A stretch of DNA of 64,000 bases from Ilyonectria destructans. Taxonomy: Eukaryota; Ascomycota; Sordariomycetes; Hypocreales; Nectriaceae. This document shows, piece after piece, positions 32,901 through 45,220 of this stretch (positions within the stretch are counted from its first letter, which is position 1; every line of letters starts with the position of its first letter). The translations under genes were made by a program, and so were the position numbers. The DNA is taken from NCBI GenBank assembly GCA_020740775.1, contig JAHEWK010000011.1, positions 2,480,001 to 2,544,000 on the forward strand. Direction: 5' to 3'. The notes under the pieces were generated by a model, which searched no databases, was not told where the DNA came from, and saw nothing but the letters and a program-made list of their open reading frames with translations.

Positions 32901-33953
32901 GGCGGACGGCCCTCAGAGACGAGCGCGTGCAATTCGGCGGCGGCTATGCGAGGGCAGATGCAGCATTTCCGCACGGGGGCATTGTCGTGTTCGGGGGCGA
33001 GATGCGCGCGGCAGACGAAGCGGGCGGAGGTTGATGGGATGAGGCGATGGATGGGAACTCGAAATGCAACGTCATGGGAATCGGGGACTCGTCGAAAGGA
33101 GATGGAGGAGGTTCAAGCTGGCGGCTTGGCAGGGAGCCGCATGCACCAATAGCGGCCGAGCTGCAGGTATCCCGTGGAGCTCGGCTGGAGTCTCGACCAC
33201 CCACCTGTCACTCCACAAGCCCAATACCAACCGCTAACCACCAACCGCCAACTAAGTAAGCAGTCCATGAATGAAGTCACCGGTATTGTTTCTGTATATC
33301 AATACATGCCCCAATCCTAAAAGATAACTCAACAATGCACCTAGCATAACAAGTTAGGTGAGAAATTTTGATAAGACTAATTCTTAGTAATTATCCCTCT
33401 AACAATTCGGCTTAGCTTATCTCAGGATCATCAAATAGTTCCAAGCCATGAGTGATTGCAAACAATTCGGGCATCCACTTCACGCCACCAGTACCGGAAA
33501 TACAGTACCTCATATAATAAAGCTGATGCACATTTCCGTTTGCCTCAAGCCCTTAATACAATCTTTCTACCCCCCACCTCCTTGCTAGTGACTCCTCACT
33601 AGTGTGATGGTGCTGGTAGGCACGCTGGTGTTTTCCTCGCAATCAATTTACCCTAAAGTAACCACGCTACTCAAACAATTGAGTGCATATGCTTCCTTCC
33701 TTCTTTAATCTTGAACACACACTTCTTGTCTTGCATTGTGACCCTGACCAAGTTACCGTCCCAGTTCTTGTCGCATTTTAAACATCCCTTCTTACCGGCT
33801 GTGTAGAGAGAGATTTGATTAAGTGATTTTAACCTCCCTTTAGGAGTACATCTCCCACTACCAAACAAGATCGCCGTACTAGATTCCACACTCGCGCATG
33901 CATACTCCCAGACTGTTCTACACCCACTTGAGCCGCCGCAATGCCATAACCAA
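32901..33953. other. Intergenic, with an AT-rich patch and a doubtful small ORF
   Basis: The RGP1 promoter side (to ~33200) is GC-rich; 33270-33560 is AT-rich without ORFs. On the minus strand 33997-33671 a frame encodes ~100 residues with six to seven cysteines. It lacks a credible start or signal peptide and overlaps the last DUF7918 exon, so I do not call a gene. Confidence 0.4.
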
Positions 33954-35182
33954 TCAATCATCTTCCGTAAGGTCAATGGCCTCCGTGCCATCGTCAAGCT
34001 TCACTAACTTCAGTGGCCGCAGTGAGCTTGGCGGGGACCCGGGTTCTCGCTTGACGGACGTCGGATTCTCGTCCACGGTCTAGTTCTCTAATTAGTCATG
34101 TTACAATAGATAATACAGTAAGTTATGAAATGAGTAGACCCGTTTGACATATCGTAGCATATGATAAAACGACTGAGACGCAATGGGGATAGGGGTCAAG
34201 AAGTCTGTAGTCTCGTCATACCTTCACAATTTGCAATCTTTCCCTAGCCAAGCGGCGAATTTCGGCATCCGAAAGATGGCTCAGATCATCGTCCTGCCCC
34301 ATTGGCAGCGTCGGCGATGGTGAGCGAGGAATGATCATCTGCGCCTGTAGTCCCTCTGTTGATATAGTCAGTCATCCGTACATAGCGTCATGTGTGCTAA
34401 AAGGACTCGTTTACTCACCGTGGGATCGGTAATGGAAGTAGAATGTGCCAATTAGGCGGTAATCAGTATGCCTCGTGGCAAGCGGTACTCGGACCAGACT
34501 GCCAGGGGTCAGACTAAGGATCGTCAGCTAAAACAACCACAATTGACGGGAAAAGGCCATACGATAACCCATGTCTCAAATCCTTCCCTTTCATTGCCTT
34601 CTCGTGGACGTTGAGGCTTTCCTTCTTGTCAAACTTCGGGGCTACAAGAACCGTGTTCCCGGCAGAAATGGCTGTCGCGACCTTGACCTCGATGGTTCCC
34701 AACGACTTTGCAGCCATGAGATCGCGGGCGTACATATTTTCGTGATCATCGCCTATGTTATGTGGTCAGGGCCATTCTACCAGACAAATGGAAGTCAACC
34801 TACTAGTAGTGATGGGAATAAACACGAAGTTCGCTTTGTTCACCATGTTCGGGGTATTTGATGCTGTGTATGCCCCAGAATACACACTGGTGTGTGCATG
34901 CCCCCTGACTGACGCGAGGTCTTCGATGGAACCGATTTGGAAATTTCCATCGAGGCCAGGCCGAACTACCAGGGAGTTGTGGCCATGCCTGAGGCGATAC
35001 TCAGGTGCAACTGTCGTTTCTATGGCGAACTCGGATCCGGCCCGTGATTCAATATAACGGTGGGACGACGGTTTATCGGATCCGGAATCCGGATGTTGCT
35101 CAGGGTCCTGATATTCGGTGGCGACCTCTCCGGCAACCCTGATGCAGACGGAGATTCCTGGGACTCCGGGAAGAACAGCCAT
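33954..35182 (-). CDS. DUF7918-family protein with a C-terminal SUMO-interacting-like motif
   Basis: Five exons: 35182-34804, 34752-34563, 34513-34419, 34355-34222 and 34079-33954. Introns are 51, 49, 63 and 142 nt, all GT-AG, with phases that join exactly, giving 307 residues. The start MAVLPGVPGISVCIRVAGE and the beta-rich body (FAIETTVAPEYRL, FQIGSIEDL) match the DUF7918 domain, a very common fungal domain of unknown function. The second part holds a DDHENMYARDL link, typical of the family, then TPGSLVRVPLATRHTDYRLIG. The extreme C-terminus reads EAIDLTEDD, a good match to a SUMO-interacting motif (hydrophobic core followed by acids). It is likely nuclear or cytosolic; no signal peptide. 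Confidence 0.8.
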
Positions 35183-36181
35183 GATGTCGTGGTTAAAGTC
35201 TTGCTGGTTGTGTAATGTGCAGGAGACAGGTAAAAATGTGTGAACGTAAAATTGGGCAGTTCAATTCACGCCGACTTTTGAAGCGCGATGTCTCGTCGCA
35301 GGTGTCAGGCAGCTGCCGAAAAGAAAAGTTTGTTCCTGCCGCCACTCCCTTCCACCATCACTGTTTTCGGGACGTGATTCACGGCTTAACGTTTTGTCAC
35401 AGAATGGAATGGATCATGTAAAGAAAAGGAACATAGTTCAAACCACAAGGAGTTTTCTTTTTCTTTTTCTTTTTCTTTCATGTGTTGTTTCATCGCCTGA
35501 TGGCAAACCGGTGTTGCTGACGTTTTTGTTTGCTCTACATCATGCTTGCTGCCGTGGTGTGTAACGGTACGATGGGGAGCCAAGTTTCTTCTTCGGGCAG
35601 CCCACGCGGATAAGACAGCATCATGGAAGCCTTCCAGTGACAGTCGTATCGCCCATTAACAAATAATATCAGGCATTCAAGATTGAGTCTAAAAACATTA
35701 CGTGAGGCCTACATATTTATCTTTCTTTCATTAGCTTTACTCAATATCATCAGATAGATCAAACCCATGCAGTATTTTCAAACAATAGAGACAAACAGTT
35801 AGTGCTACACCCGTGAGGCCTAGATGTAAAATTATTAGGTTCCTTGTCATGGCTAAGTGTGTATCAGCAGTTATGTTGCCAGCCGTCGTAAGCAGTTTGT
35901 GTGAAACAAATACAGGGCCTTACCGGGCATTCAAGAGGTGAGTGCGTCTGTGTGAGTGTAGTGGTGGCACATAACTTCGATTCACTTGGTGGTGGTTGTG
36001 ATCGCCTCACGTTTGATGTGCCCAGAATCCGAAGGGACTTTTAATACTAGAAAACACTTCATGCAAGATTGACACGCGACATCGGAGGACAGGAGGGCGG
36101 AGGGCAAGTAACGGTTTCCGCGGACTCCCGCGCATCAGCAGATCCTCATGTAAGGCGGCAACGGCGTCAAATAGGTAGCCT
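35183..36181. other. Intergenic, no gene seen
   Basis: Promoter side of the DUF7918 gene followed by AT-leaning DNA without coding character. It contains the hexanucleotide repeat at 35453-35480. Confidence 0.5.
35453..35480 (+). repeat. Microsatellite, (TTTTTC)n
   Basis: Four to five copies of a T5C unit in tandem, with slight variation at the ends. Confidence 0.85.
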
Positions 36182-37157
36182 CTAGGAATGGGGCCTCGGG
36201 GTCTTGGGGAAGGGTCCGGGGAGAAGGTCAGTCTGGGGACAAATCCTGGGGATGGACGGGAGCCGGTGCTTCCAGGGGGGACGAGCCATCTGGGGCAGAG
36301 AATCTGGGGGGAACGGCTCCCAAGTGCCCCATCTACCGTTGCGGCTTCCAGCTGAACTAGATATCAGCCCATCAACCACTGGAGAAGACAGGGGTTCTCC
36401 AGCCGCGGTTGGACAGCTCTGACGGCTTAGATGTAGAGGCGGCTCCGCGCCGCGGGGTGTACGGGGTGGGCCATGTGGCAAGCCACGCTCCATGTGTGCT
36501 TTGCCCACTCGTCCCCTTCTCCGGCTGATGTGCATTGGTTCCTGAGGTAGGTCGAGGATGAGGCCATGCCATGTCCCCTCTCCCCGGATGTGGGGTACGC
36601 GTGTGCCGTCTTTGTCGAGGTAGACTTGGTGATCTAGCGGGGTATCGTTGACATGGAGCCAAGACCGGAACCGGTCGAGTGGCTTCGTTTGTGTCAAAAC
36701 CGTAACTTAACCGCCCAGGGCGACTATGCTAGGATAGGGTCCAACCTCAACAATATGCGGTTCTGACAAATTTGGAGAGCGCCTGACCACGCTCCATCCA
36801 GCCGTTTCGCCTACCGGTAGGCCGGGAAACAGGGTAGCAAGTGAAGGAGGCGTGCGGAGAGTGTCCCACATAGATACATCATACGGACGTCGTTGATGGA
36901 GATCGGTCGACCAAAGATCCAATGACGATTCCTTCCAAGACGTTTTGAGTAATCAGGTACCGACTTCTCGTAGTCTGGATCCTGGATGCAGTACGCCGCC
37001 ATGAGGTGGGCCGTCTCCGGCAGGGCGGAGTCGCAGCGGAGCCGCAATGGACCAGCAAGCCTGCGGGTCCGCGACAAGCTTCACAGGACGGCTGCCGGCC
37101 AAGAGGAAGGTCGGTCGGAAAGTCACGGGGGCAAAGAGCTAGGACGACCGGCGGCAA
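36182..37157 (-). pseudogene. Frameshifted hypothetical gene of unknown family
   Basis: On the minus strand coherent segments occur in successive frames: DPDYEKSVPDYSKRLGRN with ISINDVRMMYLCGTLSARLL (37077-36811), then after a frame change VVRRSPNLSEPHIVEVGP (~36790-36720), then LDRFRSWLHVNDTPLDHQVY and VPHIRGEGTWHGL (36690-36550). They read as one gene with at least one frameshift (near 36830). Similar segments occur in uncharacterised ascomycete proteins as far as I recall, but I cannot name the family. The left ~350 bases look non-coding. Confidence 0.35.
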
Positions 37158-39417
37158 AATTGGAGATGTCTGGGCTCATCCATGGCTTGATGCCAGGCGT
37201 AGTGGTTGTCTGGGGTTGCCAGGGTCGCAGGGTTGCCCAGGATTCCAAATGTTAGCCACGGTTGCGGTCTTGGCGTGCGGGGTTGACGGCTCGCTCCCCA
37301 TTACGCCGAGGAAGCGCCCAAGCTGCCCGCGCTCGCAGCGACTTTTTTGATTCCGAGCGGAATCAGGAGAGCTCTGACAGGCTGGCCGGTGCTGCTACGG
37401 ACTCGTAGTGGGGGTCGGCCCAAGGTGAAGCGAGAGTGCGAGAGTGCAGCCGCCAGTCGCCACAGTCTCGGCGGCATTACATCTTTTTTGGAACCACGAA
37501 CGCAAATGCGGGCTGATGGGGCATCGGGGTCTGTCTCCGGGGGGGCATTGCCATCTCAGGCAGTCTGCGTGGCCATCGTCGCGAAGTTGCAAGGGCTCGT
37601 CAGCTAGCACCTCGGCATGGCTGCTCGGTAGCTCCCTGCTCCCCGCTCTTATGTCACAGACCCGACGGAAAACAGTTATCCACGACATCAATGCGGGGTG
37701 TGAGTGGCGTTGTCAATTGCGGCAGGGCAACAAAGACATGCTGTAGCCAGCGCCCTTCCTCATCCAGATATTACAGGGAGCAGGATGTACGGAAGTATGC
37801 GCTAGCATGGAGCATGTAACGATGTTGGGAGCACGAGGCGCGGTTCCGGAGGTACCGTACAGCGTAGAATGCGGCAGCGATGAAGAGATGGCCACCACAT
37901 CGAGTCGGAGGGGTGGCGGACTGGTTGGAGGGGTGGAGATGAGATGGAGGGGTCGATGGCAGCATAACATTAAGACTGAAGACGAGAGCCGACGAGTGAG
38001 GGCTGGGGCGATGCCCGTTTTGGGAGATGGTCGGATGATCAGCCCGTGGCCGTCGACAGCGTCTCCGCGCTGATCGTCAAAGCCACGCCCAGAGGCACTC
38101 GCCTTCAGTCCGAGCAACCATCCAGAGCGAAAGGCTAGGTCGCGATCGGTTCGCGATGGACCTCAACGCACTGCAATGTGAGACTCAAACGAGCTGCCGA
38201 CAGGGGCGATCAGGGTGCCGCAGACGCCGCAGAGCAACAGAGTGCGGCGAGCGACGCGCTTGGCCGCTCTGGGTTTCGGTGCGGCGCAAGGTAGCCATGT
38301 ACCTAGATCGGATCCGGGGCTCTGCAGAATTTGTCAGTCAGAGATTACTCCGCGGGGCGCTTGTTTGGGGAGGGAGACCCTTTGGAGCGAGGGTGACAAG
38401 GAGAAGCCATCTGGCAAGTTTTAGAACTTGGCTCGTTTAAGCAATTTGACGAGAGGTTCCAGTGCTCCTTCCCGTCATCCTGAGGCTGGTGCTGGCGATT
38501 GCGGGGCCTGATACCGGCCATCATTGGCCAGCGGTTGCGGGGAAAGCTCGCAGCGTGTGGGGCCGCATGCCTCGTCCGCTCCGGCCGGCCGTGTGATTCG
38601 CGGACCCGTCCCCGTTCCATCCACTTGCGCGTGGATGCGTGCAGGCGTGCAGCATCCGAGACACAACTGGTTGAGCCAACGCCAACTTTACGCAACTGGG
38701 CAGCTGGGAGTTTGACAATGGACGTTCTCTGTGTCTGGGCCCATCGGAGGGGGAAGGGAGGGTGTGGACGGGCGGACGGCCTGCCGGGTTTGACTCTTGC
38801 GCTGCGCCGTCGGCGGGCTGGGGGAAATGGGGAACTGTCGCCCTGTCAGGTATTGTTCCATTACGTTCTACGTACTACGGTACGAGCCCGCTGGCTGCAT
38901 TTCTGCCCGCCCACGATGTAGTAAACCCAGCGGCTGTGACATTGCACGATTCCGTGCTGCGTTCCGTCCGCCCCTCCATTCGCACGACGCTCCGTGCCCC
39001 ACGCTCCATTGCCCCATACTCCGGACTCCATGCTCCAGAGCGCTGCGTACTGTGCAAGCCTGCCTATGCACGCTAATTTGTACCTCCGTACCTGCTGTAC
39101 TCCATACTACCTTGTAAGCAGTTGACGGGGGCTCGGTGCGTTGGGAGGCGAGGCTTGCTGTGGGGTAGATTGGCGGCACTCCCCCCCCCCTTGTCCCATC
39201 CCCCAATCGCCGAACGTACTACGTCGTAAACCCCGCGTCAAGATTCCAAGATTAAATACGCCGCTCCCGTCGTCGAAAGGATTGATTTTTCTTCCCTCCA
39301 GTTTCATACTCATCTCTCATCTCTCTTCTATATAACAGCCTTGATTCCCCCACCTCAACTCTACTTCTCCAAGATACCCATCCGCTCCCACATCTACATC
39401 CACACACACAAGACACA
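37158..39417. other. 2.3-kb GC-rich region upstream of the aldehyde dehydrogenase
   Basis: GC-rich, with many overlapping ORFs on both strands that show no consistent coding frame. I see no gene. The last ~200 bases are C/T-rich with a TATA box and look like a strong promoter and leader. A C-run of about 12 lies at ~39181. Confidence 0.5.
39329..39335 (+). promoter_or_regulatory. TATA box of the aldehyde dehydrogenase gene
   Basis: TATATAA, 83 bases before the ATG, inside a C/T-rich stretch, followed by a CACACACAAGACACA leader. This is the layout of highly expressed fungal metabolic genes. Confidence 0.55.
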
Positions 39418-41199
39418 ATGGCTTTGACCGTTGAGCTCACCACCCCCGTCACTGGTCCCTACCAGCAGCCCATTGGCCTGTATGTTACATTCTACCTCCC
39501 CCGCATCTCCATGTCGAGCCCTTGCTAACCATCTCCAGCTTCATCGACGGCAAGTGGGTTGAGGGTGTTGACAAGCAGAAGTTCGAGGTCATCAACCCTT
39601 CCACCGAGGAGACCATTACCTCCGTCTGCGAGGGTACCGAGAAGGATATCGACCTTGCTGTCGCCGCTGCACGAAAGGCCTTCAACGGCCCCTGGAAGAA
39701 GACCACTCCCCAGGAGCGAGGTGGATACATGCTGAAGCTCGCCGATCTTGCTGAGAAGAACCTGGACCTCCTCGCCGCTGTTGAGTCCCTCGACAATGGC
39801 AAGTCTATTACCAACGCCCGCGGTGATGTCGGTGCCGTCATTGGTTGCCTGCGATACTACGCCGGTTGGGCCGACAAGATCGAGGGCAAGACCATCGACA
39901 TTGCTCCCGACATGTTCCACTACACCCGCCCCGAGCCCGTGAGTATACCCCACACCCGACTTCTCCAAACTTCCAGCGCTAACCCATCTTCTCCAGCTTG
40001 GTGTATGCGGTCAGATCATCCCCTGGAACTTCCCTCTTCTCATGCTGGCGTGGAAGATCGGACCTGCTCTGGCCACTGGTAACTGTGTTATCATGAAGAC
40101 TGCTGAGCAGACTCCTCTATCTGCTCTTGTCTTCACTCAGTTTATTGAGCAGGCTGGCTTCCCTCCTGGTGTTTTCAACCTTATTTCCGGATTTGGCAAG
40201 ACTGCCGGTGCTGCCCTCTCCTCTCACATGGACGTTGACAAGATCGCCTTCACTGGCTCCACTGTCATTGGCCGAACCATCATGAAGGCCGCTGCCTCCT
40301 CCAACCTCAAGAAGGTTACCCTCGAGCTTGGTGGCAAGTCCCCCAACATCGTTTTCGACGACGCCGACATCGAGGACGCCATCAACTGGGTCAACTTCGG
40401 TATTTACTACAACCACGGCCAGTGCTGCTGCGCCGGTACCCGTATCTTCGTCCAGGAGGGCATCTACGACAAGTTCTTGGCCGCCTTCAAGAAGCGCGCT
40501 GCTGAGAACAAGGTCGGTGACCCTTTCAACGAGGAGACTTTCCAAGGCCCCCAGGTCAGCCAGCTTCAGTACGACCGTATCATGAGCTACATCAAGTCCG
40601 GCAAGGAAGAGGGTGCCACTGTCGAGACCGGTGGCGAGCGTCTTGGCGACAAGGGTTACTTCATCAAGCCCACCATCTTCAGCAACGTCCGCCCCGAAAT
40701 GAAGATCATGCAGGAGGAGATTTTCGGTCCCGTCTGCGCCATCTCCAAGTTCAAGGACGAGGAGGATGTCATCGAGCTCGCTCACGACACTAACTACGGT
40801 CTCGCCGCTGCCGTCCACACCAATGACCTCAACAGAGCCCTCCGCGTCAGCAACTCGCTCAAGGCCGGAACCGTTTGGGTCAACTGTAAGTACAACCTTC
40901 TAAAATGCTCCTTTTTTCATTACTTTCCAATTTGTCATCCCCACACAAGCCCCCTGCCCCGCACGGCCGCAACTCCCGCCGCCATCACAAAACACCATGC
41001 TCCATCTTCAACATCACATATCACCACCATTTCTCATTCGATTCTAACGAAATAAACAGGCTACAATAAATTGCATCATCAGCTTCCTTTCGGTGGTTTC
41101 AAGGAGTCTGGAATCGGCCGAGAGCTTGGAGAAGCCGCGCTGGCAAATTACACCCAAGGAAAATCAGTCTCTATCCAATTGAAGGGCCACACTTATTAA
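39418..41199 (+). CDS. aldA: NAD(P)-dependent aldehyde dehydrogenase (aldA type)
   Basis: Exons 39418-39479, 39539-39938, 39997-40885 and 41060-41199; introns of 59, 58 and 174 nt, all GT-AG. 496 residues, the usual family length. It oxidises acetaldehyde and other aldehydes to acids in ethanol and carbon metabolism. Visible sites: PWNFP (163-167) and FTGST (239-243) for cofactor binding, catalytic base E264 in [10 protein letters not shown], and catalytic Cys in GQCCCAGTR (C298), with the conserved end [20 protein letters not shown]. There is no mitochondrial presequence, so it is probably cytosolic. Codon use is strongly biased to C-ending codons, unlike the neighbouring relics, suggesting high expression. 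The third intron is unusually long for the window. Confidence 0.95.
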
Positions 41200-42277
41200 G
41201 GAGAGGACAATATGGTATTGTATCGATTGAAGGAATCATTCTACGTTGAATCGACAGGCGTTGGGTTGTAAATGTTCGGAATGTGGGAGATTACTGGAAA
41301 CGAAAGGGATATAGGCTTTCCCTGCTGTATTCAGTAGCAACAGTGTCTGCTCGGTTAATTCAATATTTCCTGGCCATTTGAACACATTGAATTATAAATC
41401 GGTTTATTCAATGGTTCCTCTACCTCATCTTTGCAATTGCGTTGTGATTAGTTTCGGTAGATCAGGGTTGGGCTACCCGAGTAAAGGAAACATGGTGCAA
41501 TCAATAATATGAACCAATACGACATGCCTAGGTTTGAAACCTATTATGTATGAAGAAAGAATTAATACGATAACTATCCTGCAACTATTAGTGGAAGTCT
41601 CCTGCAGCCCAGCAACTCTGAAGATCCAGCATAGCCAAGGACTTGAATACCTGAAACCAAACTAGTACTCTTTAGTTGATTACATTATCTAGGCTTGCTG
41701 GAAATTTAAAACATTGCAATCGTCATCGCTCAAGGGACCCGGCGAGGGTGCGGTCGTGAACCAAGAAGTCGTCTTGCTGGGTGTCGCTCCGGTCTTCGTG
41801 CGGTGTACTTCACTTACAGCCACAAGTGGCCCCGCAATTTAACCTCCCTGGCCGCCACCCGCACGCGTTCCCGCACCCGCACGCGCCACCCCCATGGTCA
41901 TCATCATCATACCTTCTCTAATAATACTCCCCGCCAGGACCTCATCCTGCCACTTACTCCTGCCCCAGACGGCTATCGGTTAAAGAGCGTAGCCCTGCTT
42001 CTAGACGGAACGACCTATTAGTGTGTTTCGGCTGGTTGGATGCTACAGTTGGCGGAAGTGTGTGGGTTTGCATGAAGGAGAAGTAGCAGATGTAAGCCGC
42101 AAGGTTGGCTCAGTCAACAACCAACCCCGAAGTTTGTGTCGTGGGTATGGGGAGACAAAAACAGGAGTCCCGCATTCTGCCCATTGCAGACTAATTGATT
42201 TAGCGAGCGACCAGGCCAGTAATAGGATTAATTGGATCCAGTTCCCTCGATCATATTTCGTGTGACACCATAAGAAA
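41200..42277. other. 3' flank of aldA and gene-free DNA
   Basis: AT-leaning and without a credible ORF. At 41978-42010 there is a short stretch (AAAGAGCGTAGCCCT core) that recurs inverted near 48010-48045. No RNA gene could be folded convincingly from it. Confidence 0.4.
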
Positions 42278-42343
42278 CTATAAAAGCCTGTGACTGAATC
42301 CATTTCCCTCGATCATAGTTAGTGCGACACCACAAGAAACTAT
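42241..42343 (+). repeat. Imperfect direct repeat, ~40 nt, two copies 63 nt apart
   Basis: 42241-42280 and 42304-42343 both start TTCCCTCGATCATA and end AAGAAACTAT with about four differences between them. Non-coding. Confidence 0.75.
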
Positions 42344-42652
42344 CAAGATATCATCATTCCCAAGATCTCCAAGCTCTTCTCTTAGGAGGTCAGCGTATGG
42401 AAAGTGCCTTTGTCGAGAATATGTTGCAAGAGGCTGCAGATTAATTGTTCTAAGGATCCAGTAAATGTTAAAAGAATACAAATCAGAGCACTCTGTATCA
42501 GCACCTATAAATTCCGGCGTGTCGCTTTGTGGTCCTTGGATGTCTACCAGATTGCCGGGTAAGATGGTACTTATTATTGCTCCTGGATGGAATGGAACGT
42601 GTACCTGCAAATACAGGCCCTCAGATAATAAAACGTCATGGACCTGCAGCAA
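42278..42652 (-). other. ORF of doubtful status, 124 codons
   Basis: An open minus frame with some protein character (FHPGAIISTILPGNLVDIQG, HFPYADLLREELGDLG). It has no ATG at the 5' end of the conserved-looking part and overlaps the direct repeat at its 3' end. Probably a relic. No family recognised. Confidence 0.25.
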
Positions 42653-43209
42653 GGCGAGGGGTGAGCTTCATCTGGATCATCTTCGACCCATGCGGTGAAC
42701 CCCGAACATGACCGTCTGCCACATGTTACAGCTCATGCACGATGGTGTGCCATCAGAACCTTTGGCCGGCAGAGCCAACGGTTCCAACTGTCGTCGAGCA
42801 TCGGCTTCGATAAAAAATCCCTATGACGAAAGTTCTCTATGCTCACACCTAGAACGTCACTCTGGCGATGAGCGGAGGGTGCCGGCACGGCCTCTAAAGG
42901 TTTCAGATCTCGCACTGCGACATGGGGAAACTGGGAATCGAGCGATCCATCGACCAAAGTCGGTTAGCGAATTTTCCCTACAGCCCAGCATAAGCATTTG
43001 CACTTAACAATCTGCACACTGTTAGCATTCTTTGATGACCCACCTGGTTTCTTCATCGTTGTCGTGCGCGGTCGGGGGTGGCCCTTATTCGAGCCAGCTT
43101 GTTCTCCATCCCTGGAAGAGGAAAAAGATCAAAGGAAAGGACACATACCATACTGTAGTGACTCTATTAACCCAGTTGCAGATTGCTGGGGCACGTTGAG
43201 TACGAGGCG

Positions 43210-43785
43210 GCAGCTCATCTTGGAGACCAACTGTGTTATTGAGGCTGTCTGTTGATTGACGACCTGTTGCTCAAGCTCGGCAATAGCTGCATCTGGCTGA
43301 GGAACAGTTCCATCGACGCTATACATGTTAGCAATGGACTGGGTATATGGTCTGTATTGTTGATACTATTGTTGGTGTTTTTTTTTTTTTTTACTGTTGA
43401 GCTTCTAGTCCCCCCTCTGGGTATGTGTGTACTAGGGCACCCTGACCTCTTGATACATGTTAGCAATATCGAACGACTAACTTGATGAGCTCTCAAGATA
43501 AGTTACGTGAAGACGGGGTTCTCGGGAGGCCCACTACTCTGGAATCCACCACGGCCACAGCCACCTCCGCGTCCACGATCGAAGCCTCCGCGTCCACGGT
43601 CGTAGCCTCCACGTCCACGGTCAAACCCTGCCCGACCACGACCGCGATCAGACTCACCGCGTCTAGGGCCACTGAAGCCTCCCCGGAAACTACCGGTGTG
43701 GCCTTCGTCTCCACGGCCCGCACCACGCCCGCCGCCTCTTCCTCTGCGTTGGCAAGCTTCATCATTCGGTGCGGGGATTGCTCAT
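43210..43785 (-). pseudogene. RGG-rich, Argonaute-like N-terminal relic
   Basis: On the minus strand 43762-43507 one frame reads as an RGG box (repeated DRGRGG units ending SGPPENPVFT). A GT donor at 43506 and a CTAACATGTATAG acceptor at 43319 join it in phase to VDGTVPQPDAAIAELEQQVV and ITQLVSKMS. An RGG tail followed by a PxPDxxxxxLE segment is the layout of the N-terminus of fungal Argonautes (QDE-2 type). The likely ATG at 43785 is out of frame and meets TGATGA after seven codons. No PAZ or PIWI domain follows. It is therefore a truncated relic if the family call is right; another RGG RNA-binding protein is possible. Confidence 0.4.
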
Positions 43786-44225
43786 GTGACGGTGAAAGTG
43801 CCCAAAATCAAGTGCTTAGAGAAGGAAGGAGTTCAATAGAGGCGGAGATGGACGTAGAATGACAAATCCTATCGTCACTGTCGTGTGCTTGCGAGAAGGT
43901 GAACTCAATCGCGAAAAAAAGAGGTGCGCCGTGCTGTGTGTGAAGGAGTGAGGTGAAAGTGAAGATGATGGAGGTCAACTGGAAGGGCAGTTGAAACGCG
44001 ATCTTTGTTTGTTGTGCTCAACGGCCCTCACGTGGTTGGCTCGGCGCGAGGGTATTATGATGGGTGTTTGCGTAGATCTAAACGCAACTCGGTCGGTCGA
44101 GGCGGACCAAAATAGAGACGTAATCATAGGCACCCCCAGGTACCCGCTCACAGACTTCTGCTGTAGAGAACACTTAAATATCGTGGGTTTTGGTTCTAAC
44201 CAGAGCGACAAGGCTGACGATTTGT

Positions 44226-44598
44226 TCATGGAGCGTGGCGACGTCTTTTTGCATAGTTGCGTAGGTCTTCTGAAACAGACATACGCTCTTGTAGGTCTCG
44301 AAGATTCCTCTCGGTCTTAATATAAACCTGCTTGAGGGATTTATATAGTATCTTCGGCTGGCGGAGAGCGTTGGGTACTTCCACTAGCTCTTATATCTTC
44401 TGCTCCGAGCCTTTTTCGTCTTGTCCAAGAACGTCTCGGAGTGTCTTGATTTTGGCGCTATCAGACTCCTGGTGTGATTGTAAGTCTGCCAGTTCCGTCT
44501 TCTGGTTCTCGACGAGCTGTTGTAAGGTGCTGACCCTGTTGGAGGGAAATGACCTTCTCGGTTATATATATGCCATCGGTCAGGGGCAGGTCCGACAT
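44226..44598 (-). pseudogene. Coiled-coil protein pseudogene
   Basis: ATG at 44598-44596 starts MSDLPLTDGIY and continues to EKVISLQQ. After a 1-nt shift the frame reads a long coiled coil (LQQLVENQKTELADLQSHQE, IKTLRDVLG). A TAA stands after DEKGSEQKI, and the same frame goes on (ELVEVPNALRQPKILYKSLK, RNLRDLQERMSVSEDLRNY) to a TGA at 44228-44226. One frameshift plus one stop mark it as dead. Heptad spacing of Leu/Ile is visible throughout. No known family recognised. Confidence 0.5.
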
Positions 44599-45220
44599 CT
44601 TCGAAAGGTACGAGCGAGTAAATTGAAGCGGAAGTAGGGTGTGTATATAGCAAGTTGCATGTAGAGAGAAATGCCCCCGTTCAGAAACCCGTGATGTCCT
44701 CGCCACGAAAAAGGAACGAAAATCACAAGTCAAAAGAAATGCAGACAAAAGGGCATGGATTGATCACCATCGCCTATCATTTCATCACTAGACCGGAAGA
44801 GGTTTGGTCCACGGTGAATAGGCCCGGGAACGAGTTGGTGGCTGCAATACGGGCAGAATCACACGGCGTGGGTGTACACGCGACCGTTGACGAGGCAGAC
44901 TGAGAATAACAGCCGTCAGAACTGTATATATAAATAATTAGCGATTCCTTGCGAAGGAGCTGCCAGACCGGAATGGGTTGCGTTCCACACTGTCGCTAGG
45001 CATACGGCCCACGTTGGTGAACCGACCGACGTTCGAAGTTTCTCCGGCTTGCAGCTGACCATGCGGAGGGTATTTCGGTCCACACTGTCGCCGGGCGCAG
45101 GGGCCATGGTGAACAGACTCGGGAACGGTTTGGTGGCCTGCGGAACCGCAACGGGCGAGTCAAGGTTTTCTGATTAGCAATGCCTCACTTGTAGGGACAA
45201 CGACGAGGACAATGGCAAGG

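Noticed and set aside
33671..33997. Cysteine-containing small ORF as a secreted effector
   Set aside because: No ATG-led signal peptide, starts inside the DUF7918 last exon in another frame; could not be supported.
43378..43395. Poly-T run as a retroelement poly-A tail
   Set aside because: It lies inside the probable intron of the RGG gene relic and has no element upstream or target-site duplication that I can see.
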